NCBI GenBank assembly: GCA_033239525.1
Contig: BSYO01000002.1
Location: 28,750,068 to 28,814,067, forward strand
Reading direction: 5' to 3'
Length of the DNA: 64,000 bases
Source: Nepenthes gracilis
Lineage: Eukaryota; Streptophyta; Magnoliopsida; Caryophyllales; Nepenthaceae
Shown here: positions 1-14,041 of the stretch, piece by piece
Numbering within the stretch: position 1 is the stretch's first letter
How the letters are laid out: each line of letters begins with the position of its first letter
Made by a program: the position numbers and the translations under genes
The notes under the pieces: generated by a model
What the model saw: only the letters and a program-made list of their open reading frames with translations
What the model was told of the DNA's origin: nothing
Database searches by the model: none

Positions 1-2140
1 GCTTTAAAATTTCATAACTTAGTTCCTACGTGAATTATGAATTTTTGCATGATAAGAATTTAAATGATTATGAAAAAGACTTTACGTTTAGTTAAAAGTT
101 AATGATATTTTCTTAAATATGACAAAAATAAACGACTTGTTCAAATTGGTAAAATTTTTCATTCTGTTATGTATGAACCATTACAAAGAATTGATAGTGA
201 TATATTATGACTTATCTTAATATACTATAATTGTAATTAAGATTTAGACCTATCATCTGTGGGTTGAAAGCGACATTTAACATCACCTACAGGATTATAT
301 ATGTGACAACTCATTTATAAATTTTGAATAGTAACGTATAACTTTTGATCGTATAAAAACGTATATAATTTGAGCTTAGATTATTTTCTCTTTTGTCGGA
401 GAAGCCTTACTGATCATTGATTCAAAAAAAAATGTATAATTTTAGTATATTTTAATGGTGCATTATGTAGGAAAAAAAACTAGATTATCAACTCGAAATT
501 TAAGTATGAATGTCATGAAAATTACGTGACTTTATATTTGATTTTTAGTAGTATTCTTTTTAGCAAATTTTGATATAAATTATATATTTAATTATAAAAA
601 TTTATATGTTTTATTGAGTAGTTCGTTAACTCCTATTTTAATTTTTACTAATCTTACAGATAAGAGAGATCGGGACTTACAGATACAAAAAGTTGATGAA
701 AAAGCTGTTCGAGGAGATAAAATTAGAAATTATAAATTTTAAATATTGTATTTTTGTCTCGTAACAATAGTTTTAAGATGTTTATTCAATTTCAGTTAAT
801 GGTTCTATATCATATAAAAAAAATTGTGATACTTTTATCAGTAAAGTAATTAGATTTTGGTTCATCTAGCAGTAAATTTAGGATACGATTTTCTTTATTT
901 ACCCTAATTTTAGTACAAATGTATATAGTTACATATGTATCGAGATAATGGTATGATTGATATTATGAGTAACTTTTGAATGTGACACTTCAGATATTAT
1001 ATTTGATTGATTACCTTATTATAGATCGTTTGTTAATATTTGATAAGCATGTTCACGTTCGATGTTTATTCATGATTTCTATTGTAATCGATGAGATAAA
1101 AGGATATAAAATTTTTTGTTAAAATGAAGGACTAACATGAATACATAATTAATTAAGAAAATTAATTAAGAAATTCAATGACGGTGATATGATATTTACT
1201 GAATAATAAATTTTCAAGGGGATCAAAATTTTGACAACTTGTTTGAACAATGTCAGTCAAAAATATATATTATCAAAATATTTTGGTTACGATAAAAAGT
1301 TATACCTGATATATATAAATACATTATACTTTATTAGTTTGACTTGATTCAAATTCTTAAATCAAAAATATTATTTTAATTAAAAAAAACCAAAATACAA
1401 CTAAACCATACTTATATCAAGTCATTTATTAATATTTAGATTGGCTTAATTCATGCTTGACAGTGGGCATTTCATAATTCCACATGCAAGCTACAAAGAA
1501 ATATGGGTTGATTTTGGATCCATCTCCGTGTGAGTGATGGTTAGGTGACTACTTTAGATAATAGTTGCTTAAATTAATTATCAACCAACCACTAAGGGTA
1601 CTTTTAGTTGTTTGATTAGTTATTAGGATAATTGATCTTAATATATTTTTTTACTTGTGTAATGATCAATAAACTTGTATTTTACATATAGTAATTATTC
1701 ATATTTTTAGGATGATAAATTTAAATAGATATTCAATTATTATGATAAAATTATGATGATTTTAAAAATCTAATTACCAAAAATTATAATAAAAGTAAGA
1801 TTGTCTGATAGTAATTATAAGTGCTTATTTTCACAGATAAATAGTTAATTAGAAAATTTTGATTTTGTTGTGACTTGTTGCAATTTAAAACTTTGCACAA
1901 ATCTATTTATATTGAGAATGGCAAAAGAAATGCCTATCAAAATGTATGATGATGAAAGTCAAAGTTGGTTGAAATGAAAGTTGTAAGTTAAGTTAATTAA
2001 ATAAATAAATAATTGCAAAAATATATATTTTTTAATCGATAGTTAAACATCACATAGGTATCACATAAGTCTGCTAAATAAAAAAATAAAAATTTACAAT
2101 AATTACTAAGGCTAATTAAATAAATATGATAAATAATAAA
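1..2140. other. AT-rich intergenic DNA, no gene seen
   Basis: This stretch is very AT-rich with frequent stops in all frames and no open frame of note. I see no domain, RNA gene or clear repeat boundary. It contains only short homopolymers and ordinary TA-rich tracts. Confidence 0.6.
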
Positions 2141-2144
2141 TTAT

Positions 2145-3800
2145 GACTCTTTTACCTGAAAATTCGGATGGTCAAACTCACAATCCCACAATGCTAGATA
2201 TTAATGCTCAAAATTATTACTTGCAAGTAAAAATGATTGCCCAAATGTCCCACAGAGATAAAGCTGAAATCCCTAAATATGGTTATATTGCAAGTTAAAA
2301 CATTCATTCAGATAAAGTTATATGTTACTAATTTGATCAAACATTCATTTTTTAGTTATATCAATTTGTATTAAAAATGAAATAATGCGATGAATGTAAA
2401 GTGTTACGATAAGTTATATAACTTACCCCAATCTTAGTAAAAAATTCTAAGAAATGAGGTAGACCTACAAAGATATATGATAAGTGTTAAGTGCAATGGG
2501 CAAAGGCGGTCATCACAATGCAAATTGATGAAGACCAACAGAACAATCATCACTTATCCTCACCCCTACATTTGCAGAACCCAAGAATTACTCCCATTGA
2601 GCCAACCACAAAACCGATTTGCCTCGCTCCACTGTTCTTAAGAGCCGAGAAATTGTCCCGCCAAATCCACCACTCCCAATACCAACACCCCATTTACCAC
2701 TATCTTTACCTGCTCACAAAGCCTCCACCGATCTTCCTCGCTCTACAATTTTGAAGATACGAAAATCACTCCTGCCGAGTCCACCCCATTCCCGAGGACG
2801 GCCTACCTTCAATTTTCCCTTCCCTTGTTGGCAACCCGAAGCCTCTGGCACCCAAATTCTCAAATATTGCCCATTTGAGAAGGAAAAGCTGTGGATTTGT
2901 GAAAAGAGCTTCCATGTACAGAGGAGGAACGAGACACCATTAGCGTGGAAGATGGCAAGCTACGGTAAGGAAAGGTTACAGGCAACAGAGACCTGTATTC
3001 GTTCCCATAGCAGCAACCAAATGCATGTCCTGAGCGGCCTGGTTTTGAATCAATGGATTTCGGAAACTATCAAGGAACTTTCTCAATGGGCTTATGACAT
3101 CTAATCGGCAATGATTCCGTGAACACGAACGAGCCAATCACGAAAGGTGCAGGGAAGGAAGATATCGTTCGAAACCGATTATAGTTAATCACGCTATGGC
3201 TCAGAAATTGGACCGGGTCTAGGGCATCGACACTTCCAAATGCCTGCTGAATATTGTGAAACAAATCAAAGAAAGATTAACGTTAACTGTTTCTAATTTT
3301 AAAGAAATGCATGTCACTTCTCGTTTAGTTAACAAGATACAACATGTGCAATATATCCGATTACCCGACCCGACCATTTGCCAATCCAACCTCACCATAG
3401 TCTTAGATTTCGTAAACAAATTGAACCGTAGCAACTACGATGAAAATACAAATCTATTTTTAAAAATAAATGGATCAGTGACGAAGGCCTAAGAATGCTT
3501 GATCCATATCCGAGAAGATAAACCATTTGCCTAACCTCAAGGATGAGTTTTTTTCAAGTCAGGGAGGATGATGTGACAAGGCCTCTTCTATTCAGCAACT
3601 CTAATGGTTAAACCTATAATCTCACAATGTAAGACATTAATGCATATAATTATTACTTTGCACTTAAAAGGGCTGCCCAAACAAGTCCTAAGGAGTTACA
3701 ATTAATATTCTTAGGTATAAATTGTTAGGTTTTAAGTTACTTTCTTATAAATATCATAACAAACAGACAAATTATCAAAATGATACATAATGTTCAAGCA
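2145..3800 (+). mobile_element. Degenerate retroelement remnant flanked by diverged direct repeats
   Basis: Two diverged direct copies of about 130 bp lie near 2150-2290 and 3585-3715. They share 'ctcaca atccca' versus 'ctataa tctcaca' type stretches followed by 'ttaatg...aattattact'. Just before the second copy, at 3530-3585, a plus-strand frame reads like the C-terminal tail often seen in plant Ty3/gypsy polyproteins (SFFQVREDDV). A purine-rich tract (cagggagga) then precedes TGATGTG, which is the expected order of polypurine tract and 3' LTR start. The interior has more GC than its surroundings and holds open frames of 87 and 161 codons that I cannot match to a domain. I infer a short internally deleted LTR element. 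Its boundaries and family are uncertain. Confidence 0.35.
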
Positions 3801-6800
3801 AGGAATACTTGAGCAAAGAAAGCAAGTAAAGGTCGTGTAATATTTGTGTGAAGGTCGATCAATAGTTGTCTAAGTGACTAAAGATACTAAATAATCACAC
3901 AATATTCATACAATGGTTGGTTAACGACCGATAGAAAATTAGTCGAGTAGTGCATAATGGGTACTTGAAGAAAATACAACCACCGTTTGTCTAAAGAAAT
4001 TGTGCTTGGTATCGTGTCTAGAAAATGCTGATGCATCTTGAATGTATTCAAGTACCGTTTATTTAGTGTATTCGTGTCTGATGCGTACTTAAAAGGCGCT
4101 CATATACTAACACTAATATAAAGTTGTGTCTAATATTATTTTATAGCATTCAAAATTATTTAACATCATAAGAAAATGCCGTATAGAAAGAGAGAATGGA
4201 AAAAGAGATAAAAAGAAGTAGTCTGTCATAATGTTGAGATCTAATTTAAATTTCATTATTTATCAATGTCAAATATATTTATTTAGTATTATTTTTTAAA
4301 ATGTATTATCATTTGATTACTATCCAAACACTTATTTTTCAATATAAAAAGTCGGATATTGCTTTTTTTTTCTATTACAAATCTACAAATCTTAGATAAT
4401 TCAAAAAACAAAAATTTCTACTAATTATAAATAAGTAATTTATATATTTTTTATAAATATATTATATATATATATATTAATTTATGAGAAATTGAAAGAT
4501 GAAAGTATTATTTTATAATCCAATAAATGTGAATACATGCTAACTTTGAACTAACGTTGATCATATATACCAATGAAATTTATTTTAACTTACCAATTAA
4601 TTTCATTTGTAATTTTGCATTTTTTATAAGAACTACCTGATAATTTTATGCTTTTTTTTTTATCCTTATAAATAATATTGTTAGGTAAATAATTTTAAAA
4701 TACCAAATATAATTTATAATTATTTCATTTTCCCAGATCTTATAGACAGATCTAGAATCATTGAGAAAATTGAAAACTTACCTAATTTGAGAAGCCATTA
4801 ATGTTGTTGTCTTAATTTAGGTTGATGTCCAATATATTCCACAGATTAATAAATTTTATTATTTCTACGTTACTAATTTAATAAAGCAATTAAACTAATT
4901 ATATTAATAATTATATACTAAATATTATATTTATTAAGAGTTAGAGTAACGGACATAAATATTATTATTTCATATCAAACCCATCAACGCTAAGGTTATA
5001 CAGAACTATCACCAGTTAAGTTAAATATTATTTTATTTTAAATAAATATACTTACTAATATTTTAATCTTATAAAACTTTATAAGATTATAATAATTTAG
5101 ACATATTGTTAGATTTATCTCATTATTTTATAATATTATGATACATAAATATTATAAATTTATTTAAAAAAATTTAAAAGAATTGTCACAACTCGTTAAT
5201 TTTTTAAAAAATTTAAACAAACTTTAATTCTCTTCTTTATTTAAGATCGATAATATTATGTGGATTGGCTGATATATTTCTAGCTACTACTGGTAAATAA
5301 TTTATAAAATAAACATATTGATAAATATGCATTTTTAAAACACAAATTCACAAACAAAATAAAAAAAAATATTTTATTTTTTTAAAGAAAAAAATTTTTT
5401 AAGCTAAATTGATTGATCTCGGGCCTACATGGCCCACACGCATATGCACGTTGGAGTCAAATTCAAGCGACACTATAGTAGTCGGTGATCGTCCATAATT
5501 TTTCAATAATTAATCTTGATCTTTTATTTTATAAAATTAAAATAAATTTTAGATATATGATTTTATGTATAAATACTATATATTAAATAAATTATGATAT
5601 GTAATATTATATAAATATTATATATTAAATAAATTATAATGTTGTTTTATAATTTTGACATGTTAAAAAGGGCGGTAATTGGGTAAAGTAATTTTAAATT
5701 TTGCCTAATGATTGAGTTTCCATCACGCCTCGGTGTCCTTTGTGTCGTAAATTTTACTCGACCGTCAGGGCATAATAATTACCTGCAAAACCTAAAAAAC
5801 TGGATTTGATTTTGCCAAATATAATATTATTAAATTTATTTTGTATATTATATTCGTTATATATATTTAATAATTTATTAAAATAATTTTAAAATTATAA
5901 TTATTTATAATCTTATTATATTTTATTAACAAAATTAAAATTAATACAATATTAGTAATTAATTATATTTATTTGACGCGACATAATATAAAATAACATC
6001 AATTTAATAATTTGTAAAATAGTTATATATCTAAAAAAAATTTACAATTATGACGTGATTTGGATATTTTAATATTTAAAAAATTTAAAAATATATTTAT
6101 ATATTATATTATTGTTAAAATTTAAATATCTATTATTAGATTAATTGTAATTCAATAATTGAGATTAGTGATGGATGTGCCTAGGCGACCAGCCAAAATA
6201 GTTTTCCCATTTTTATTTAACATTTAATTTTATATATGTTATTTTTTATTTTTATAAAAAAATTAATATAACATATGTTCTTACCCTTTTTTTTTATGTA
6301 AAATATATATTTATTTATCATCTATTTGTTCAATAATTAATGATTTTCATATTTATTTTATCAATATAAGTCAAATTCTAAATGCATAATCTTATTTATA
6401 ATGATCGGATACCAAGCAGAACTCAAATTGCCTAGTGAAAAAATTTATCGGTAAAATCATATATTTTGAATTTAATTTTAAGTTATAAAATTAAAATATA
6501 AAATTTTTTATTACCAAAAATCAATGTGATCATAAAATAATATAACACTAGGCATATATTTCAATCTAGTAGGTGAATTTGACAATCTCAAGGAGCTTCT
6601 ATGGAAGAGGGGAAAAAATATACAAATATTTAAAATAATATATTTTTTGATAAATAATAATAAATATTAATATAAAAACAATATATACAAATAATATATT
6701 ATCCATAAAGTCTCTACATATATCCTAAAATAGTGAAAATAATAAAAATAAATAAATAAATTGTATGTCCTAGATACTAGAACTGTATTATATTATTTTA

Positions 6801-7317
6801 TAATATTAACTAATTATAAAAAATATATAACCATTATAATTCACAATAATCTGTCAAATTTTACCCTTATTAAAGAAAATATTATATATTTTAAATAATT
6901 AATAATATATTAAATTTAATATGATGTTATATTTATATTATATGATTTTATGCTTTGAGTGCATTAGAAGTGAAAATCTACCATTTCCTCTACTTTAGGA
7001 AAATGATTGGCACAACTTACAAGTTGAGGAAAGGGACGGTAGGGCCCAGCAATCGGTGCTGCCCACCAAACTCATTTACTAATTTTGTTACTAATTGCGG
7101 TTTAAGTATGAATTAATTAACATAATTAATTATGTGTTGGAATGAAGGGAAACGTCGTCGGATCATGCAACACTGCCTTCAAATACAGAAATATAGTCTT
7201 ATATAATTTAAAATATTATCAAATAATATAATATTTATTTATTTATTTATTTATAAATTTATTGAGATATACGGATAAATTAAATACTATTTATTGATGG
7301 TAACGATCTCGTATGCA

Positions 7318-7318
<1 letters not shown>

Positions 7319-7350
<32 letters not shown>
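7319..7350. repeat. (ATT)n microsatellite
   Basis: About ten uninterrupted copies of the trinucleotide TTA/ATT lie in AT-rich intergenic DNA. Confidence 0.9.
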
Positions 7351-10027
7351 GTAACGAGAAATCTCCACCGCATTTTATAAATTGGGTTGGACTTGGGTGT
7401 ACGGTCTCACTCGGAAAGGCTATTGGATAATTTAAGACACGTAATATATAAAACCAAGCACGTGAAAATGAATAGACAAATGAGGAGATTTTGCAAATTC
7501 GTTCAGCTTAGAATCTTTCTTTGATATTTGTTCTTATAGAATATATTGTTTTAGTCATCATATAATTTTTTTTTTTACTTTTTTATTTATTATTTAGTTT
7601 TCCTATTTTAGTGCCAAAATATAAATATAATTTTAAATAATTTATTATAATCAGACTCATATATATTGAATATACTATTTAAACACTAAATATTGTTATT
7701 TTTTTTTGTTAAAATGAGTTTTTATATAAAATTTATATATTTATTTTTTAAAGTAATTTATTACTTCTAAATGTACTATCACCCCATATCATTGTAAATT
7801 TAAACAATGTGTTATCATCTCATATGGCTATTCAAAGTGACTGTATTCAATTATGGTAATATGGGCTAAATTTTGAATGTTATTTATTACAAAGTAATTT
7901 GCCTTATTTTTATCCATCATCAATTAACTATGCTAAAAAAAATAAATATTTTTTAAATATAATCTTAATTATCCAAAAAAAACCATCCATTATATCCAAC
8001 AGGCATTTTTAATATATTATAAAATAATATAATATTTATTTATTAATTTACTTTATAAACTATTATTTGGAACAAAAAATGATTAAGGTACGGAATGTAA
8101 ATTTCAATTCAATTTGATCATTGCTCACCTAATCTTTTCTTACGACAAAAAATGAAAATTACACTTTAAGTATTATTAAATAACATTTTTCTATATTTTA
8201 TAGTATTATTTAGTTGGTGGCTTCAGTCGGCAAGGCACGTTTTTTGTCGTACATGAGAAATTCATTCGAATAGACCAATAACGTAGCTAAAGAATTTCAT
8301 TGTCTGTTAGGTGGGATGACCGATTGATTGAATTGGGCTAAGCAGCTGAGCGTTTGTCTAACCATCGCCTTTATCTATCTTTTCTTATAGCATTATTAAA
8401 TTTGAAGACATTATTAAATGTTTAACATGAGATTTTCAACGGTCTGAAACAGATAAATTTAGTTTGATAATTTCATCATCGTTAGGTGGGCTAACCGACC
8501 AACTGTCCAAATTCGGCTGAGCATTTGAGTATCTTTCTAACCATCGGCTCTATCAAGCTCTTTTTACCGAGCTCATATCCACTATGATTGGTATTAAACT
8601 CATGGAAGTCACTCGGTAGCTCACAAATTTATACAAGATGATGACCAAATCACCTGATTTTTCATTATAAGACCTATCCGACAATGTGAGAAAATATCAA
8701 ATTGGGTTAAATATGAAAGACTATCCATTTACATATTGGATAAAATTTTAAACATATGAAAATAGTAATAATTATTGTATTTTGGATTTTTTTTTTTTTA
8801 GTTTCATTTTAATTGAATTAACTATATCCAGGTTCGCTTAATTTTGATACAATAACTTATAAAAAAAATAATTAGAAGAGATCAACACCTCCCGAGCACC
8901 TAAGGTGGTACCAGACTTGCCTAGGGTGATGCTCGTATGTCAATTATAAAATATGCACACATATAAAAGTTTACGTGCAATGTTCAAACATTAACTTGAG
9001 GTATAAAAATTTTGTGTGATTTTCATATAGAAATCTGAAACATTTAAACACTAAAAGTGTTGAACAAAAAGAAAAAAATAGAGAAAATATATAAGAGATG
9101 TTTTCAACTTCCATATAAGTTCTAATTTGGGTTTCATTTATCATCGATCTTTAGCATGTTATTTTATCCTTAATTGTAGAATGAATTACAAATTAGTTGC
9201 TCATTTTGTTTGTTATATTCTTATCTTACAGATTGTTAGGAGTATTACGACTGTATTTAATTATTATTCACACGGATCATTATGAATGGCTCTTGGATGG
9301 AATTAATTGTAACCATATACTTTAAAATATATTTATTCAGAATTCGTTAAGTGATTTTTTTATTAGTTGAGATTAATTTTTTACGTTAAATATTATTATA
9401 CAATTCATATGTTTGTTGCGTATTTTATTCATTGTGCCCACATAAGAGATTGATGGTGGACGATTGATGTAATATTCGAGGCTTGGTTATATTATTTTAA
9501 TTCAGTATGTGTTCTGAATTTCAACAATAATACCCTTAGGATGATCAAAAATTTAGTCAAAATATAACTATAAATTACATTCGTGACTTAATGTTATCAA
9601 AATTATGGTCCCGTTGACTTGTTTAACTCGTAATTGAAGGATTACTTATCATCTCGATCCAGTAAATTATCCATAATATAAACACTATAAATTTATAATA
9701 AATAAGATGTTGAGAAATTCTTTCACTAAATAATTTGAAATTTCGTGTATAATGTAAATGGAAGAGGGAAATGCTATAAAAAATCGCCAAAATTGTAACA
9801 TTTATTAGTTTAAATAGCCCAGCACATTAAAAGTGACAACGAGTTATTTATTGTGCCATAGAACTCTATTAACTCTTACCCCATATTTAGTTGGAGGAAA
9901 TAAGGTGATAATAAAATTTTTATTTTTTAGGAATAAAAATTTCTCTATTTGGTTACAAATTTAATCAAAAATAAATATTCTATGGGAATTGTTATTCTCA
10001 CAAATATAGGAATAGAAATTCCTACAA

Positions 10028-10140
10028 ATTATTATTATTATTATTATTATTATTGTTATTTTGTATTATTATTATTAGGTATTATTATATATTATTATCA
10101 TTGTTATATTATTATTATATATTATTATTATTATTGTTAC
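10028..10140. repeat. Interrupted (ATT)n microsatellite
   Basis: A run of more than 100 bases of ATT/TTA triplets, broken by a few G or C substitutions, makes a spurious tyrosine- and isoleucine-rich open frame on the plus strand. The tract explains that frame, so I do not call a gene. Confidence 0.85.
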
Positions 10141-11701
10141 TATTTTCATCTTATTCCTCATACTATTCAACAAATCAAATAATAAAATACTAATTCTAAC
10201 ATTATTTTATTCAAACAATCAAATATGAGAATAATAATTTTAACTTTATTTTCATCCTATTCTATTATCTGAAATAATTATTTTATTCTCACATTATTCC
10301 ATTTTAATAATCAAATATACCATTAACTTTCATAACAATTACATTTCATGGGATGTGAACATCTTTTAATAAATCTCAATAAATATTTTTAAAAAATAAT
10401 AAGATTTTCATGCCAATAGAAACTCAACTGTGAAATGTCTGCTAAAATAAATAAATAATACCTCATAAAATTATTCTTAATCCTTCAACTAAAACCTCAA
10501 AATTCTATTTAAGACATGAAATCTCGCAGTTTAACACAGCAAATTTAATTACTGAAGAAGTGATCATGGCCGTCCGTTCCAACATCGAACTGATGAACTG
10601 ATCACATCGGTAGATTGTGTCGTAGATATGCTGAGGAATATTATCGCTTTAAGCCTACTTCTCAGCTACTATCACGTGAATTATTTAATGGAGTAGACAT
10701 AGTTATTATTATAGCTCGTCTCCTCAGTAAATGCAGCAATCAATTCCCATCAATTTACGTGATATGCGGCCCACGCCTCAGTTATTATTATTATTTTTAA
10801 CTTTATTAAATATTTCACCAATTTATTTATTTATTTAATATATAATCAATTAAATTTCTCTTAAAAAATAAAAATAATAATAAAATTTGCATTGTATATA
10901 GAATTAAGTTGTAAATTGATTATAAATGAGTAAAAAGTTTAGTGATTATATAAAAATTATATGATAAAATTTATAAAATAAAAAAAAATATTTTGGTAAA
11001 AGATATTTTATATATTTTGAATGGTATTAGATGGACATCATTTAAAAAAATTTTTACAATAACCTAAATAATATAACTTTTTATTCATCTATTTATATTT
11101 ATATATCTATATAAATATAAATTAATTAATAAATATCCCGTCATAAATAATTTTCGTAAAACTAACTCTAGGTAATTTGCAAATATTTTTTAATATTTTT
11201 AGGTGGGTATACTATCAACTGCCCATGAAAGGCAAGTCGTGCACAAGTGAAGAAAAATAAATAAATGGCCTGGAAAGCAGCGGACCATTTACTAAAGCAA
11301 CGGTCCTTCGTAGCATTTTGGAGATTTTGGATGGCTAAGATTTTTGAGGTATTTGAGGACGATATATGTGATATATGCCCCGGTTCTAAATGGTCGTCCA
11401 AGTGAAAATAAATTGGAGCGTTAAATTTTTAATTTAAATTTTATATATCATAATAATTAATAAGAAGTCAATAAATGAGGGATTTGCTTATCAAAATATC
11501 TTTTAAAACTTAAATTAGAAATCTTTCTAAAATAATAAAAAAGTTATAAGAGGTTGAGGTTTAGAGGGATAGAGTAAGAAATAGAAGACTTGATTTCGAG
11601 ATGTAATATTCATATTCTTACTATCAATCGTTATATCATTTATGAATACATATGATTGCACATTAATTTAAAAATTATATTGGTTAAAAATTGAATAGTT
11701 T

Positions 11702-12638
11702 TGTTGGGTTTAGTATCGACGAAGCCGAGAACTAGTAAGGCTCAATCCAGGAAGCAGAAGCCCAAATTGACTATCCAACTAGGAACTCCCAATAGCCTAT
11801 GTGGCGGCCCAACGCTCGCAACAAATTAGCATTTCTTGCAGCCCATTAATGCCACTGTAGGCGACAGGCACGAGAAAACAAGGTGAGCCAATAAGTGGAA
11901 GTTTAACTCTACTAGTCGCGACTTACGTCTTCCTTTGCAGCTGGACCACCAATCTTTATGCGAAAGGTAGACCAGGTGTGACCAGCAATTCACGACAGTT
12001 TCCTTACCACCATAAGGCAATAACTGATATCACCGACCGCTACTAGCACGTCAATGGCTGGTAAATCTCTACAAAAAGAATTCTCGCGCCCAAAACTCCA
12101 CTCCCTGGAGCCTATATATTCCCTCTCATTCTACAGAAGAGAGGATCGATTCCAAGATCTGTAATTTGAGCCTAACATTGAGACATACGCTTCTTGAAGC
12201 TCTTGCTCTCAGGCTCGTGACCAACTCTTATCCTCCACAGCCTTTCACAAGCTACGAAAGTCAACCACCAATTGCAGTATATACAGGAAGACAGGCCTCC
12301 CACCAAACTATCACAAACCCGAACCAAATCTGGAATATTATACAAAGGCTCATCAACTGTCGTACCTTCACATTCATACACTTCCACCGCACACTCAGTA
12401 TAATTCCGCGCACCTTTAAGCGTGCGTCCTCTCTTTCTGTTTATGCGGAATGATACTGATTTGAGCGTCGGAATATTTTTGGTGGAAAAGATTCTATCGA
12501 CTCTAATTTTTTGTTTGTTAGTTGTGTCGTGCGATTTCGGAGTTAACAGCGAAACCGAATCCGTTTCACATCACCATCTGACGAGGAATCCGAATCTTTT
12601 TTTAATCCATAGTAATAACCCAAGGCCAAGACGCAACA
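11702..12638 (+). mobile_element. Probable Tat-type LTR or solo LTR
   Basis: A GC-richer block begins TGTTGGG and ends near ...GCAACA. Around 12108-12150 it has a promoter-like 'gcctatatattccctctcattctacag' layout followed by 'gagaggatcgat'. That layout (TATA, then pyrimidine-rich CTCATT, then GAGG-GATCG) is common in LTRs of Tat/Athila-type Ty3 elements. AGTT occurs at both edges (11697-11700 and 12638-12641), but it does not fit a clean five-base target duplication next to TG...CA, so the exact ends are unsure. The 64-95 codon frames inside it are not convincing genes. Confidence 0.4.
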
Positions 12639-12659
12639 GTTCAATTATTATATAAACAC

Positions 12660-13168
12660 TAAATCTAACGCATATTCATTAGACGCATTGATTATTTATT
12701 TGATTTGACCGTTTATTACCATATGTCGGTATTAACCGTTTGAATTTATTAATTGTGTGATGATGTAGTGTTTGATCTTTTATATTATCAATAATTTGGT
12801 TATTCGATTACCTAATAATTCTATCAAATTCTCTTTTATTATTGGCCTAATAATTCGATTGATTCATATCCACTATGAGCTAATATTTTGAACCCTTCAT
12901 AGTAATAGGCAAGTTGATTTCATCTTAGTCCGTATCTAATAACATAAAAAAATCAAAATAATCTTATATATAGTGCCAAGCCGGATATAATTTATTGTTA
13001 TTATTATTATTTTATCAATTATTAAAAAACCGCTCGGTTCATTCCAATTTCCTTGACTTTTTCGATTTTTTATAATGAACTAAACCGGTTGTCTTTACAA
13101 CGAGTTACGTTTCAACCGCCTAAGCTCCCGACAACGCTAAACAAAAGGTTCGATCCGGGATGAGGGAG
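12660..13168. other. Intergenic spacer, no gene seen
   Basis: AT-rich DNA with a slightly GC-richer end at about 13040-13168, next to the inverted-repeat element. It has no coding or RNA signal that I can support. Confidence 0.5.
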
Positions 13169-13728
13169 CCAGTGTCGTGGGATGCCTGCCGTTGGATTAA
13201 ATCCAACGGCAAGACATCTATTTTTTTAACTTTTAACGTTTACCTCTATTGTTTTATTTTTAATTTTCATTTTGTTTTTATTTTTTATTTTGAAATTAGT
13301 TTATAAATAAAATATAAAAGACTTCCACCGTCCTTGCTATATAAACAAAATTAAAAATACATTGAGAAGTATTTTTAAAATTTTTAAATTTTATTTATAT
13401 AATAATATTTTAAAAATATACTACTATAAAATAATTATTTTATAAGCTTATAAAATATAATCCGACTTATATAATAATATTTTATAATATATAATTATAA
13501 AATTATTATTTTATAAGTTTATAAAATATAATCATGCTTATATGATAATATTTTTTAAAAATATATAATTATAAATTTCTTTTAATTTTATAAAAAATTA
13601 AAATATAAAAAGTAATAGAAATAAAAATGAAACTTTAATAATAAAACAAAAGGTTAAGGTTGAAAGGGAAAAAAAATAGATGCCTTGCCATTGGATTAAA
13701 TCCAACGGTTGGCATAAAGTGACACTGG
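13169..13728. mobile_element. Non-autonomous TIR element, about 560 bp
   Basis: The ends are long inverted repeats of about 60 bases. The left end starts CCAGTGTC and runs to a T-rich stretch near 13228. The right end, read on the minus strand, starts CCAGTGTC at 13728 and runs back to about 13668. The two arms share the core CCGTTGGATT, AATCCAA.GGCAAG and CATCTATTTTTTT. The core is itself a near-perfect palindrome (CCGTTGGATT and AATCCAACGG around one base). The interior is AT-rich with a tandem repeat and has no coding capacity. The size, TIRs and lack of genes fit a MITE or foldback-type DNA element. I could not find a convincing target-site duplication, so the superfamily is open. Confidence 0.75.
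13396..13578. repeat. AT-rich tandem repeat, period 71-72 bp, about 2.5 copies
   Basis: The phrase 'tatataataat' (third copy 'tatatgataat') recurs at 13396, 13468 and 13539. Each time it is followed by 'attttaaaaatat / attttataatat', 'aattattattttataag' and 'ttataaaatataat'. The array fills the middle of the 13169-13728 inverted-repeat element. Confidence 0.75.
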
Positions 13729-14041
13729 TACTGTTTCGCATTGATGTGGCACAATTCCCTTGTCCTGTTAAATTATTTGATATTTTTTTCATATAAATAT
13801 AAATATAAATATATATTTAATATTACATATGATTATATATATATATATAAATTTAAATATCAAACTATTTGGACAAATTTTCAATTGACGGTTTTAATTG
13901 CAAGACCGTTTAGGTTGTTGGATAGGTAAGATAGGGCCAACGAAGGACACAAAATTTTTGTTATATCATAAATATATGAAAATTTTAGTTGATTTTAAGT
14001 CTACTATTTGTAATGTTATATTATCTTATATAAAAGACAGT
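13729..14041. other. Spacer between repeats, no gene seen
   Basis: AT-rich DNA with TA-rich runs near 13796-13850. No feature can be supported. Confidence 0.5.

Larger units (their letters stand above)
3801..11690. other. AT-rich repeat desert without recognisable genes
   Basis: Nearly 8 kb of AT-rich DNA with no coding frame I can support. Small more GC-rich islands at about 5415-5490, 5665-5775, 7010-7190, 8220-8590 and 10560-10790 are probably old repeat fragments. At 8300-8385 and 8465-8560 two related blocks share 'gttaggtggg', 'accga', 'gggctaagcagctgagc / tcggctgagcatttgag' and 'taaccatcg', which indicates an old local duplication. At 11170-11400 a moderately GC block holds a 77-codon frame with no recognisable domain. 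Confidence 0.5.

Noticed and set aside
2491..3104. Overlapping 87- and 161-codon frames as a gene
   Set aside because: No domain, no splice structure and no start context could be supported. They lie in a retroelement-like remnant, so they are not called as CDS.
9949..10182. 77-codon Tyr/Ile-rich frame
   Set aside because: It is fully explained by the ATT microsatellite.
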